Source: Selaginella moellendorffii
Taxonomy: Eukaryota; Streptophyta; Lycopodiopsida; Selaginellales; Selaginellaceae
DNA: 64,000 bases
Assembly (NCBI RefSeq): GCF_000143415.4
Contig: NW_003314288.1
Coordinates: forward strand, 1,675,504 to 1,739,503
Direction of reading: 5' to 3'
Below, piece after piece: positions 12,070 through 22,929 of the stretch (position 1 is its first letter; each line of letters opens with the position of its first letter). The translations under genes and the position numbers were made by a program. Below the pieces are notes generated by a model that was not told the DNA's origin, did not search any database, and was given only the letters and a program-made list of their open reading frames with translations.

Positions 12070-12579
12070 TCCCACGAGCCCTAGAAGTCAAACACACTGG
12101 CTACCACAGGAAGCAGCATCAAAATCTTGAGCAACACCATCCAGGCCGTCCGAAACGTCAACGGCTTGGATAGAAGATCTTTAAGTATTTGCCTTACCAA
12201 TCGAGCCGTCCAGTGCCCAACGGCAGGGATGAGAAGAAATAGTATATTCTATAGCTGGACCAACGCGGATCCAGCGCACACGAGCTTGCGCGAGCGAAGA
12301 TTATTTCAAAACCCTAGCTCGCTCCGCACGGATGCGACGGCGAAGGCGGCGGCGCCAGGGGTCGGAGTCACGATCTCGCATTGCTCTCCAATGCGAATGC
12401 CGCGGGGTATGTCCAGGGATTGAGCGGTATGTCTCGGTGTCTCGGCAGCATAAGCTCGATTCGTCGTTGCTAGCCTAGCGTAGCAAGGATTTTCCAGGAG
12501 AATCGAGGCAGCAATGCTTCGCTTAGAAATTTAGTCGCATTCGGGGCCGGACCACCGAGCAGAGATTTGGACGGAAACA
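12070..12579. promoter_or_regulatory. Shared promoter region between PGRL1 and the U-box gene
   Basis: 510 bp separate the divergent start codons. The segment must hold both 5' leaders and promoters. No clear TATA box or other named element stands out. The half near the U-box gene is CG-rich. Confidence 0.5.
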
Positions 12580-15500
12580 ATGTCAGGGCGGCATTTTTCT
12601 GAGAAGCTGACGAGCGTAGCTCAGTCTGCTCGCCAGGTGAAGTTCGAGCACGACAGCTTCTCGCAACTGGCTGGGTATTTGGAAAAGCTGGTTCCAATTG
12701 CCCTCGAGCTACAGCAAGGGAGCAAGCATGACGACTTGGTCCAGGTGCTCGAAAAGGATCTGGAGTCCGCCACTGATCTCATCAGCCTGTGTAACAACAA
12801 GAGCCAGATGTACTTGCTCACGCACTGTAGAAGCGTGGTAAGGCAGCTAGAAAGTGTCACTCACGACATGGGGAAAAGCCTGGAGCTTGTTCCTGTGGCC
12901 TCATTGCCTGGGACGGACGAGACAAAGAAGATGGTCGGGAACCTTTCGCAGGAGATGCAGCGGATACGGTTCCAGGTGAAGGAGTCCGAGGACCGGATTT
13001 GCCGTGCTCTAGAAAGGGAGACGAGCAGCATTCGAAGTGATCTCGCCCTCCAAAACAGCTTGCTGGTGGACATTGCGCGGACTGTTGGTGTGGAGGACTT
13101 TTCGAATAACCCGCACGCACTCAAGAACCACATTGATCTGTTGAAGAAGGACATCCAGGGGCCGGACGACCTTCACATGTCCAACTTGATCGCTGTCATG
13201 TTTGATAACGTTGTCAAGAGACATCATGGACGCAGCAGCGGTAACTACCACGAGTCTCGGCAGCGGCGACGTTACGAGGATCCTTACGAGGCGTTTCTCT
13301 GCCCGTTGACTGGGAGAGTGATGTCGGATCCAGTGACGATTGTCGAGACGGGGAAAACATACGAGCGGAAGGCCATCGAGGCCTTTTTCGCGAACTGCCA
13401 AGACAACAAGAAGCCTGCCATCTGCCCTCAGACATCAAAGAAGCTGCAAAGTCTGGACTTGAAGGCCAGCATCGCGATAAGAAACGCGATTGAGGAATGG
13501 CATGCCAGGAATGAGTCAACTCGTATTGAAAATGCTGTTCCAATGCTGGACGCAGGAAGTCCAGAAGCGGATATGATTGAGGCTATGGAGGACATACAGG
13601 AGCTTTGTCGTCGCAATCGGCACATCAAGGCGAAAGTTAGAAATGAAGGACTGATACCGATTCTCGTGGATCGTCTCAAGAATGGGGAGGAAGTTCGATG
13701 CAAGGCACTCCAGACTCTAAGAGTTCTTGCCGAGGATGATGATGATATCAAGGTAAAGCTCTTCTACACAAGTGAGAATATACTAATATTTTGGAGTGGC
13801 GACAGGAAGCGATTGGGCAAACAACTGCTGTCTGGAGTGCTGTCAAATGCTTGTCTCGCGAGTTATCACGTGAACGAGAAGAAGCCGTGTCATTGCTGCT
13901 GGAACTCTCAAAGTCATACACGCTATGCGAGAAAATTGGAGCTTCTAGTGGAGCAATACTGATACTCGTCGGAATGACAAGCAGCAAGTCCGAAAATGTG
14001 CTGTCAGCCCAAAGAGCGGACGACACACTTAACAACCTTGAAATGTGCGATGCGAACGTACGGCAAATGGCGGAGAATGGACGACTTAAGCCCTTGATTA
14101 CACGTCTCTTAGAGGGTAAGCTCCCGGTTTGAGAAGTCTTCTCTAATTTTCCGTTGAATGTCTTCACAGGTCCGGATGAACTGAGAGTACAAATGGCTAG
14201 TTATATCGCGGACATAGCACTTAACAGCGAGGGAAAGGAGAGGCTTGCTGAGTCGGGAAGCAACGTTTTGATAGAGATGCTAGAGAGTAACAAGGCTGGC
14301 TATCGAGAGGTATCGTTGAAAGCTTTGCGAGCGCTTTCAACTCTTGACAGCAACGGTTGTTTGTTGATTAAAGCCGGCATACTGCCACCGTTGCTGAGGG
14401 ACCTCTTCATGTCGGGAATAAGTCAGGTTCCAAAGTTGAAAGAGGTCGCCGCCACGGTACTGGCCAACGTAGTAAACTCATGCACAGATTGGGAGGATGT
14501 GGCAGTAGACAACGAGGGCAACACGTTAACATCAGAGCAGTACGTTCACAACTTGCTACTTCTCATCAGCAACACGGGTCCAGCAATAGGAGCAAAGCTT
14601 CTTCAAGTTCTTCTCGGGTTGGCCTCTTCGCCCCGCGGTGTCTCGGACGTCGTCTCCCACATCAAGAGTGCCGGTGCTCTGGTAACTCTCATCCAGTTCC
14701 TGGAAGCGCAGCAGAAAGAGCTACTCGTTACGTCGGTCAGGCTGCTGTACTGCCTCTCTCCATACATGGGACAGGATCTAGCGGACGGTTTACGAATAAC
14801 AACTCGGCAGCTGGGGACGCTCGTCAAGTTACTGGGACAGAGCGGAGTGAACGTGGAAATGGCAGCGGCCGCGGGGCTTTTAGCAAACCTCCCAGTCACG
14901 GACTACAATCTTACTCGGGCACTCATGGAGGAAGGAGTCGTCTCCATTCTCCTCAGCCGGATCAACGATCTCAAGCGCGGGGTGGTGAGAATCGGAGCCG
15001 GGAAGTACGTGGGACCGTTCCAGTCGGGTCTCGTCACCATTCTGGCGAGGTTCACGTACGACTTGGACGACCCCGACATGCTCAACATTGCCACGGACAA
15101 CAACCTGTGCGCGCTGTTCACGTCCTTGCTCCAGACGGTCTCCCTGGACGAAGTCCAGCGCTGGTCGGCCATAGCTCTCGAGAACATGTCCATGAAGTCG
15201 AAGCACTTCTCGGAGGTTCCGGAGCCTCCGGCTCAAGCAGGCGGGTGGTGGACCTGCTTCAAGAAGCCTAGCAGGCAACCGGCGGCGGGGCTCTGTCCAG
15301 TCCACTCGGGCCGGTGCTCCGCCAAAAGCACGTTTTGCTTGGTCGAGGCCGGGGCCGTGGATCCTCTGGTGGCGTGCCTGGAGCACAGGGACACGGACAT
15401 CGTGGAGGCGACGCTCCAGGCGCTGTCGACGCTCATCCAGGAGCCTTGCGACGTCGAGCGAGGCGTCCAGGTGCTGAGCAATGCGGGGGCCATCCCGCCG

Positions 15501-15749
15501 GTGATGGCCATCCTCCAGGAGCACCGGACCGAGGGGCTGAGGGAGCGATCGGTGTGGATCCTGGAGAGAGTTCTCCGCAGCGCGGAGGCGGCGCAGACCA
15601 TCGCTGGGAGCGGCGACGTGCACAGCTCGCTGGTGGACGCGTTCCGCCATGGCAACTACAGGTCGAGGCAGCTGGCGGAGAAGTCTCTCAAGCACCTCAA
15701 CAGGATTCCAAACTTCTCGGGGGTGTTCCAACCGGTTGGGAGGCGATGA
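12580..15749 (+). CDS. U-box/ARM-repeat E3 ubiquitin ligase (PUB43/44 type)
   Basis: Three exons: 12580-13752, 13806-14115 and 14170-15749, with introns of 53 and 54 bp (GTAAAG...CAG and GTAAGC...CAG); 1020 aa. Residues about 1-215 form an all-helical N-terminal domain like that of plant PUBs (LELQQGSKHDDLVQVLE, MYLLTHCRSVV). The U-box is at about residues 234-306, from DPYEAFLCPLTGRVMSDPV through GKTYERKAIEAFF and CPQTSKK to AIRNAIEEW. ARM-like helical repeats fill the rest (for example AKVRNEGLIPILVDRL, KALRALSTLDSNG, EATLQALSTLI). U-box proteins recruit E2 enzymes without zinc, and the ARM repeats bind substrates. PUB43/44-like ligases act in immunity and senescence in angiosperms. Exon 1 reads on into the intron without an early stop, so a retained-intron form would end at 13962 with a truncated ARM region. 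Confidence 0.93.
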
Positions 15750-17761
15750 TCGACGTTGATGTGTACCATAGCGTTGGATGGCATGGGAGAAGAATTTTTA
15801 AAGAAAAAAAGAGCCATACTGTGAGTAAACTTTGAATTTTGTTTTCATTTTTTCTTTCTTTTTACATTGGATTTTTCTTTCGAAGTATAAAGGGTCTGCT
15901 TGTAAAAGAGAATTGATCTTCTTGGTGGCAGAAAATAGAAACTACAGTGACGAATCTAGATTCTAGAAACAGTCTCATTTGTAGTTGTTAAATTGGAATT
16001 CAAATAAAATCCATAGTTCCAAATTTGCCAACATTTTTGGATTGGCAGCTCGAGCAAAGTCGTGCCGAGCAAGAGAAAATCTAGATCAAGTCGAGACAAA
16101 CACAATCAAATCGCTTTGGACACTTGCCACTTGGTCTCCCGCAAATGGCTTCCTGCGAAGAGAGGACGAAGCAACACAAAAAAAAAAAAAAAAAAAAGAA
16201 AGAAAGAAAAAAAGAGAAAGAGAAAGAAAGAGAAAGGCCTGAAACTTTGCTCTTTGCGTTCTAAAGTCGCTTGTCTCTGGGTGCTGTGGAATATTTGCCA
16301 AAGCCGTCTTTGAAAATGCCAAAGATGGGGGCTTATTCACAAGCCCACCACCCCAAGTGCCAAATCAAACCCTCCCAAAAACCTCAAATTTTTTTTCTGG
16401 GGACACACAACAAAGTCCCACCTTGTCACTGTTTGATCTTTAGGCTATTGTTTGTACGTTGAGTCGCGTGGTTTCTTTCGAGTAAATTACCCCCTAATGG
16501 CGCATATATGCTTTGACATGAAGCAAGGCACTGGTGGAATCTTCATGGCATTTTTCCTTTCCCTCCCACAAAATGATTGATTTCACCAAGGAAGAAGATT
16601 CCCTCCCCACTGAAAAGCATATCCGCGCCACGTCAATGTGGCAAAAAACCACGTCCACGTCATCATCCGGTAGTTTTCTCAAAAAAAGCTTTCAAACACA
16701 TCGCAGTCGCGGACCTGTTGTTGCGCGAGGAATGTTTCCAGTGACGGAATTTTCGTCTTCCTTGCATAGTTTTTTCCATGACCAGCTATTGCCTAGCAAC
16801 GAGACACGCGTGTCCTTGTTGGATCGATATCGATCATCGCTCTTTGTATCAATCGATCGATTGATCCAATCGACCGGAAATTCCTTGTTCTCCAGTCTCG
16901 AGAGGGGATTCTCCTCTCGACTCGATTAAATTTGTTCTTCTCGCTGGTTGCGCTCGACACCGCCGTCGATTCCCAGGGTGGCGCTTGTCGTAACCACCGT
17001 TGATTTGCGGCGCTGGTTTCATGATCCATACGGAGATCGTCTTATCATCGACGTAGCCGCTGCCACAAGAAATGATCCAAGTACACTGCCACCGACGGAA
17101 TATTCGCGCGCCGCTTGCGGCATGGCGTTTTAGGTTAAAAAAGAATTTTCTTTGGTCGCGCTTTGCTCTCCAAGAAAATGCGGGGCAAGATTTGACGACG
17201 CCGGATCGATCGACCAGCTGGGGATCGCCAAGACTCGGCCGGGGAAGGGATAAAGATTTGGATCGATGGATTGAGCATCGATCGATCGATATTCTCGCTT
17301 TGGAACGATTTCCATTCTCTCATCTCTCGCTCCCTCTCGCTCCCCAGGTTGCTTTTCTACGCATTTGCTCCCAGATTCCTTGGACTTGATCGGCAGATTC
17401 CTTGCTTGTGTCGAGAGATCGCGCCAGGGCTTTTGCTCCCTCCTTTCTTCTTTCTCTCTGGAGAGGGAGCTTCTTTTCTTGCCTTGGAGCTCTGAAAAAG
17501 AGGAAATGGGGTTTTTCCTTCGCGATGCCGCCAGCAGCGGCATCTACACATTTTTGTGAGGATAAACATCGCTTCTACACGCAATAGGCGGCATCTCTCA
17601 TCTCTCCAGCGAGCATTCCTCTCCTTTTCTCTTTTCTGGCAGTCACATCTCTATATGTATTGGCTCCCTCCTCGACGCCAAGGACACTGCCACCAGCGAT
17701 CGTCTTCTCCTCCTCGGCAAGCGATCCATTCCAGATCTCTCGCTGATTGCCCGCTGCACAA
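15750..17761. other. Intergenic region and probable KANADI promoter/leader
   Basis: No protein-coding gene is supported. A poly(A)/GAAA-rich tract lies at 16178-16237. The part from about 16800 is rich in ATCGATCGAT-type palindromes (16819-16871, 17205-17215, 17276-17292), including arms TTGGATC and GATCCAA that could fold (16819-16871). CT-rich sequence from 17310 to 17760 looks like a plant 5' leader for the KANADI gene starting at 17762. Confidence 0.5.
16178..16237. repeat. Poly(A) followed by GAAA-rich simple repeat
   Basis: An A run of about 20 at 16178-16197 is followed by GAAA/GAAAG units to about 16237. It could be a retroposed poly(A) tail, but no retrogene body was found beside it. 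Confidence 0.85.
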
Positions 17762-19159
17762 ATGGAAATGCCCATCAGGCTCCTCGCCCCGGCCGAGCCC
17801 GATCTGTCGCTGCGCATCAGCACGCCTCCAGCGATCCGGGGAGGAGGATCGCACCACGACGGCACGTCGGCGTTTGAGATCTGGAAGAAATCCGGGGCCA
17901 GCAGCAGCAGCAGCGACTGCTCCAGCAGCAACTATTCCCCGCGAGGCGAGCACCACCACCCCGAGGCCGTGGAGGCGTCCACGGAATTGAGCCTGGGGAG
18001 GAGCTTCTTCTATCGCGCGCACAGCGGCGAGATCGACCACCACCACCACCACCATGCCTCAATGCATGCGGCCAGGAGCGACCGCAATTCCTCCATCGAT
18101 GGGCTCTTCCGGATTGGAATGAGATCATCCAGCCCGGATGGCGATCACTATCCCCGCCAAGGCATCGACTTCCTCTCCCGCGCGCCGGCGTATGGCCTCC
18201 GGTTTGCTCCAGTCACGGAGATCACCCAGGAGCATCACGATCCAGCTCCGGCGGTGGGGAATTCGAATTCCCACAGTGGTCATTGCCAGGAGCAGCAGAA
18301 GAAGATCGAGAAGATGGGCGGGAGTGAGAATTCGCAGCGGGAGTCGATCGTCGTCAGTGCTCCATCGCAGCAGCGCTCGCGGATCATCTCCAAATTGCCC
18401 GTGAAGCGCAGTGCACGTGCACAGAGGATGCGTTGGACCAGCAATCTCCATGCCCACTTCGTGAAGGCGGTTGAAAGGCTTGGAGGCCACGAAAGTACGT
18501 CTCCTCTCCACGCCCCTCTCATGCTTTGTACCGCCCACCCCTCCTCTCGCGTTCCTTTCCTCTCTACACTGTGTGTGTCATGGACGAATTTCTTCCTTGC
18601 TTCTCGAGTGTTATATAGTAGCCGCGGTACCTCGCATGTATTACCTCCATAGCTGGTCCTCTCTCGCTCTCTCTCCGGTCACGTCATTCATTCTTCCTTC
18701 GTTTCGTTACTTATGGTTCTTTCCTTTGCGCAGGAGCTACGCCCAAGACGGTCCTGGAATTGATGAACGTCAAGGAGCTCACGCTGGCTCACGTAAAAAG
18801 CCATCTCCAGGTACTTTGCAAATTCATAGTCTCGGAAGGATGGCAGGACAGTGGAGTTTTTTCCTCTGGTGTTTTGTTTTCTTCTTCTTCTTATTCTTCC
18901 TCTTGAATTTTGGCTGAGAGATCTTCTTTGGTTGAATTTTGAATGGCAGATGTATAGGACGGTGAAGACAACGGACAAGGCTACGTTGACAGGTGAGCTG
19001 CAAGGAATTGTGCATTATTTTCTCTCGGGATTTATGTATGCTCATGGAAGTCCGCCCGCCCTCTCTCTTGCAGAGAAAAACATGGAGGAGATGGCAGAGG
19101 AGGCGCAGTCTCCAAATTCCAGCTCCAGCGGACGCGACGACTGGAGCAACACGAGGTAA
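17762..19159 (+). CDS. KAN: KANADI-type GARP transcription factor
   Basis: Four exons: 17762-18494, 18734-18810, 18950-18992 and 19074-19159; 312 aa. ATG at 17762 (MEMPIRLLAP) is preferred over an in-frame TTG 15 bases earlier. The N-terminal part is low-complexity (Ser, His runs) with ELSLGRSFF. The GARP Myb-like domain spans residues about 220-285: KRSARAQRMRWTSNLHAHF, KAVERLGGHERATPKT, LELMNVKELTLAHVKSHLQ, MYRTVKTTDKA. The exon joints restore the family consensus exactly (HE|RATPKT, SHLQ|MYRTVKTT). KANADIs bind DNA in the nucleus and set abaxial/organ polarity, in seed plants antagonising HD-ZIP III. The C-terminus is uncertain: a stop follows SNTR at 19157, but a donor (AG|GTAATG, 19156) coincides with it, so another exon is possible. 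The introns here (239 and 139 bp) are longer than those of its neighbours. Confidence 0.9.
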
Positions 19160-20880
19160 TGATGGCTGCATTCTATATAGTTTAGGTTTGATTCATTCCT
19201 TGCAAGGCAGATGCAACACTAATGTCAGGCTAGTAGGACAGCTCGAGGTAAAATCGACTTCACTTGTAATGCCATGTAGAGCTTTTCTTCTTACAACTCC
19301 AGTGCAGGCAGGCGAGCTTGGCAAGCACGATGAACTTAGCAGTCTTGGCAATCTCGTCCCCAAAAGAGCTACTGTTGCTGCAGTGCAATGGCTAGGAAGC
19401 TAAGCACCAAGATTATTTTTTCTCCCTACTTTTTTCTCTGTTGTACGTTCGTTCTCTCGTTCCGGGAGACGGTGCTTAGCTTTTACCTTCATTTGGAGCT
19501 GGGGGTCGTCAGATCAGTCAGCTCAGTGAAGGTCCAAGCTAAACACTCGCAGAAAGTCTACCATGTGTTAACTAATAAACCTACTTTAGCTTTTTAACGT
19601 ATTTAAAATGATGGTTCAATAAAGAATTACTAATAAATATAAGAATTATAATCTTCAAATATCTTGTAGAAAATCTACAATATCAGCTTTCAAGCCAGCT
19701 TGGCTTAAATAAATAATTTGCTATGTGTTGCATGTAGCAATATTTGGTTTGCTTAATAATAGTGTTATTCCTAGTTATTAATTCAATTGATAAAAAAAAT
19801 TATAATTAAAAACATGTTTATAATTTATAAACACAAGATTAATCTTATTGCATATCGACCATTAGATGGTAGAATAAAAAATAATATACTAGAAAGTATT
19901 TAAGTAAATTTATAAATTATAAACACAAGATTAATCTATATGAATAACAACCATTAGATAGTAGAATATCCTAGAATATCTAAACATATTCTAGGTAAGA
20001 AACTAAAAATACACATTATCACGATTGACTAGTGAGTCTAATTTTGTTAAATTTTAGGCAGTTATATAATAATATTAATTTCATATAACACTCTTACAAA
20101 TACTATAATTACTCTATAATTAAATGGTCCTAGAGTTTTTTAGATGATTAGCCATTTTCTAATTTTCCATCATATTTTTAAAAACTATGAAGTTAATTTT
20201 TCTAACACCAATTCAACTCCTAGAAAATAGATGTGTAAGACTTTGATAATCTTTATAACTATGTAAATGAGTTTCAAACTCTTATTTTAAAGAGAGCATA
20301 TAAATTGAAATATACTATATTATTAATTACATATTAAACTCATAAATATCACAAAACTATGAAATTCCTAGAATATTTACTTCAAATAATAAGTAAAAAT
20401 TATAAATAAATAAAATCAAAAGCTAATATATAAGTATTACAATATAAAATAAATTTTTTTTAGTTGTGAAATTAAACTTATGTGTAACCTTCCATTTAAT
20501 TATAATTTATAACAATTATTAGTAATATAATTTTTATACAGTGCACAATCACTACTTCAATAAAAATCAGATTAAAACTCTTCATTATAAGATAATATAA
20601 ATTATTATACAGTATTTCAAAATCCAATATTTTTATTTTCAGATTTATAAAGAAAAATATTTTATAAAAATTTAATAAATCATAGTTTTATAAGAAAAAA
20701 TATTTTAATGGTATAATAGAAAAATATCTAAAAGACTTTACATTACTAAAAGATAAATACTTATTTTGTTGTATTATATCAAACATAAAATATGTACATC
20801 TTGGTGTTGCTTGATACTTAAATATATAAAGTTCTATCTTGCAAAAATTTCTTCACTAAATGCCACACATTTGCCAGATT
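19160..20880. other. AT-rich intergenic sequence with a dispersed repeat
   Basis: Strongly AT-rich with no coding capacity. About 19720-20000 is similar to 46455-46725 (see the repeat entries). The first few hundred bases probably hold the KANADI 3' UTR. Nothing else is recognised. Confidence 0.5.
19720..20000. repeat. AT-rich dispersed repeat, copy 1
   Basis: It shares with 46455-46725 the block ATTTATAAACACAAGATTAA, present twice inside each copy, and nearby GAAT.ACAACCATTAGAT. The internal duplication (about 110 bp apart) is common to both copies, so it predates their dispersal. Class unknown; a MITE is possible but no convincing terminal inverted repeats or TSDs were found. Confidence 0.55.
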
Positions 20881-21414
20881 ATCTTCTGATTCCCATATTG
20901 CTTCGCAAAATGGAACTCTTTTCCATTTTATATGAAATTCCTTCACCTTGCATCTTTGTCGCTTCCTCTTGCACACATTAAGGATAGCATCAATTTTGTA
21001 TTCTTCCTCCTTTTAGATAACCTCGGGTAAAAGTCTTACTTAGTTTTTGTGAAGTAAGTCCTTAAAGTACGACTTGAGTAAGTTCGTGTGGAGATTAAGA
21101 CTCAAATTGATAAAATGGCTTATTGCTTTTGACTTCCTTGGGAGATGGGGAAAATGCACTTTGTATTCATAAAGCCCCATGAACTTATTTAAGAAACTTA
21201 AAATTAGTTCATTTCTAGGAATATATACATTTTACTTTTGGGTCAATATCCAGCTGATCCTATTTAGTAACTTAGGTTTTTAAGTTGGAATTCTATGTCT
21301 CAACATTTTTGGTTTATGTATTTGGTTTGCCTTTGTTGAGCCCGTTCCAAGGAATCCTTTACTAGATTCCAAATGTTAAATCTTTCTGCCATGAACGCCT
21401 CCACTGCAAGTAAC

Positions 21415-21775
21415 TGTTAGGAATCCCCCAATTCATACCACATTCTTGAATCTCACTGGATTCCTGACCTGCAAACCACATTCCTGATTCTCAAGACTTT
21501 TCCCTATTCCTGACTCTCTGATTTCCTATATGATTCCTGAGTCTTGAGCCACATTCCTGATGATGATGTGGCGCCTCCTCGACCTCAGCTATATTTAGGC
21601 CATCCTTGATCCAAGAGTGGTGGAGCTTCATCAACCTATAGTATATATAGGTTAGCCTTGTTCCATTTCTCCACAATCTGAATCAACACTAGTTTAAGGC
21701 CTCTTCTTTGTTTCCATTAGCTTTTCTCTTTGTCTTTTGCATTTTCCAGTCTTGATCTTGTTGGGGGTCTTGACA
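21415..21775 (+). repeat. 5' LTR of the chromodomain gypsy element
   Basis: TG...CA ends, 361 bp. A TATA-like TATAGTATATATAGG at about 21640-21655 could be the promoter. Paired with 26588-26948. Confidence 0.93.
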
Positions 21776-21873
21776 GTTTGATTCAAATTATGTTTTTTCA
21801 TTTTTTTTCCTTTAGCTTGTTTTGATTGTTTGATTGCCTTTGTCTTTTTCCCCCCTTTTCTTTCTTTCTGCCG

Positions 21874-22815
21874 ATGGAGTCTCCAAGCCATCCTGATTTC
21901 TTTGCCGAAGTCCTTGCAAAAATCCAGTCTAAGAATACCGAGCTGAAGGCGACCCTTCTTCGCATGTAGCAAGAGCTTGCTTCACTTTCGGCTCAAGGAT
22001 CCAGCAAAGTTCCTGAACCGAAGGTGAGTTTCCCGGCGAAATTTTCAGGCAAGCGTTCGGAGCTTTGCGGATTCCTAAACCAGATGGAGCTGATCTTTGC
22101 ACTTCAACATCAGCGGTACCCCACTCCCGAGTCTCAAATCGGCGTGATTGGGATGTTGCTCGAAAGTGCAGCTTTGTCATGGTTCTCTCCTCTTTTGGAG
22201 AAGAGTATGAAAGGGGTCGTGGTTCCGGAGCTGATGGATCTTCAATTGTTCAAAGAGAAGCTCGAAGCATGTTTTGGCGAGACGAATCGGGTTCGGGCTG
22301 CTACCACAAAGATGAGACGTCTCTTTTAGGGGTCTCGTCCTGCCTCAATCTATGCTACAGAGTTCCAACTCCTTGCCTTGGACACTCAGTGGGATGAGCG
22401 GGCCCTAATTGACCAATTTTGTTTCGGCCTCAACAACGGTGTCAAGGATTTGTTTCTCACCATGGAGGATCCCAAGGACCTGTCGGACGCCATCAACAAA
22501 GCTATTTGATGTAACAATCGTCTCTTTGAGCGTCGTCAGGAAAGTCGCCGTGCCGCTGTTTTTCCGTCCCAGACTCAGGAATCCCAGCTTGAGTCTTCGG
22601 GGCATACTCTTGAACCTACTGCTCTGGTCCTGATGGATATTTCTGGTACTCCCCGACTCATCAAAGGGAAGTTGAGTCCTGCTAAGAAGCAACGACGAAT
22701 ATCTTATAATCTTTGCCTCTACTGTGCTGATCCTAATCACAAAGAAGCTATGTGTCCCAAGAAGCCTCCCCGACTGCTCGAGTTCACTCTGCCTCAAAAT
22801 CTACCTTTGTTGTAG
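21874..22815 (+). pseudogene. gag of the chromodomain gypsy element (interrupted)
   Basis: The frame opens with ATG at 21874 (MESPSHPDFFAEVLAKI) and can be followed in one frame to 22815. Stops occur at TAG (about 21967), TAG (22327) and TGA (about 22507). It has the retrotransposon gag core (KFSGKRSELCGFLNQMELIF) and near its end a CCHC zinc knuckle, CLYCADPNHKEAMC. Each stop can be read as a single C-to-T change of CAG or CGA. Gag would form the virus-like particle; here it is not translatable. Confidence 0.85.
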
Positions 22816-22929
22816 TCGAGAAACGACCTTGTCCAAACAAAGTAGGAGCTATTTGTTTGGACTCCCCGAATAAAAACACTTTTCTTCTTTATCAAGCTCC
22901 TCACCACCTTTCATCAAAGCCACCACCAA

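Noticed and set aside
13753-13962. Continuation of U-box exon 1 to a stop at 13962
   Set aside because: GTAAAG at 13753 and CAG at 13803-13805 define a 53-bp intron. Joining restores the ARM frame, while the continuation has no homology.
14880-15731. 283-codon antisense open frame over the U-box gene
   Set aside because: High GC third positions in the sense gene create antisense frames. It has no domain, and the sense strand has clear ARM repeats.
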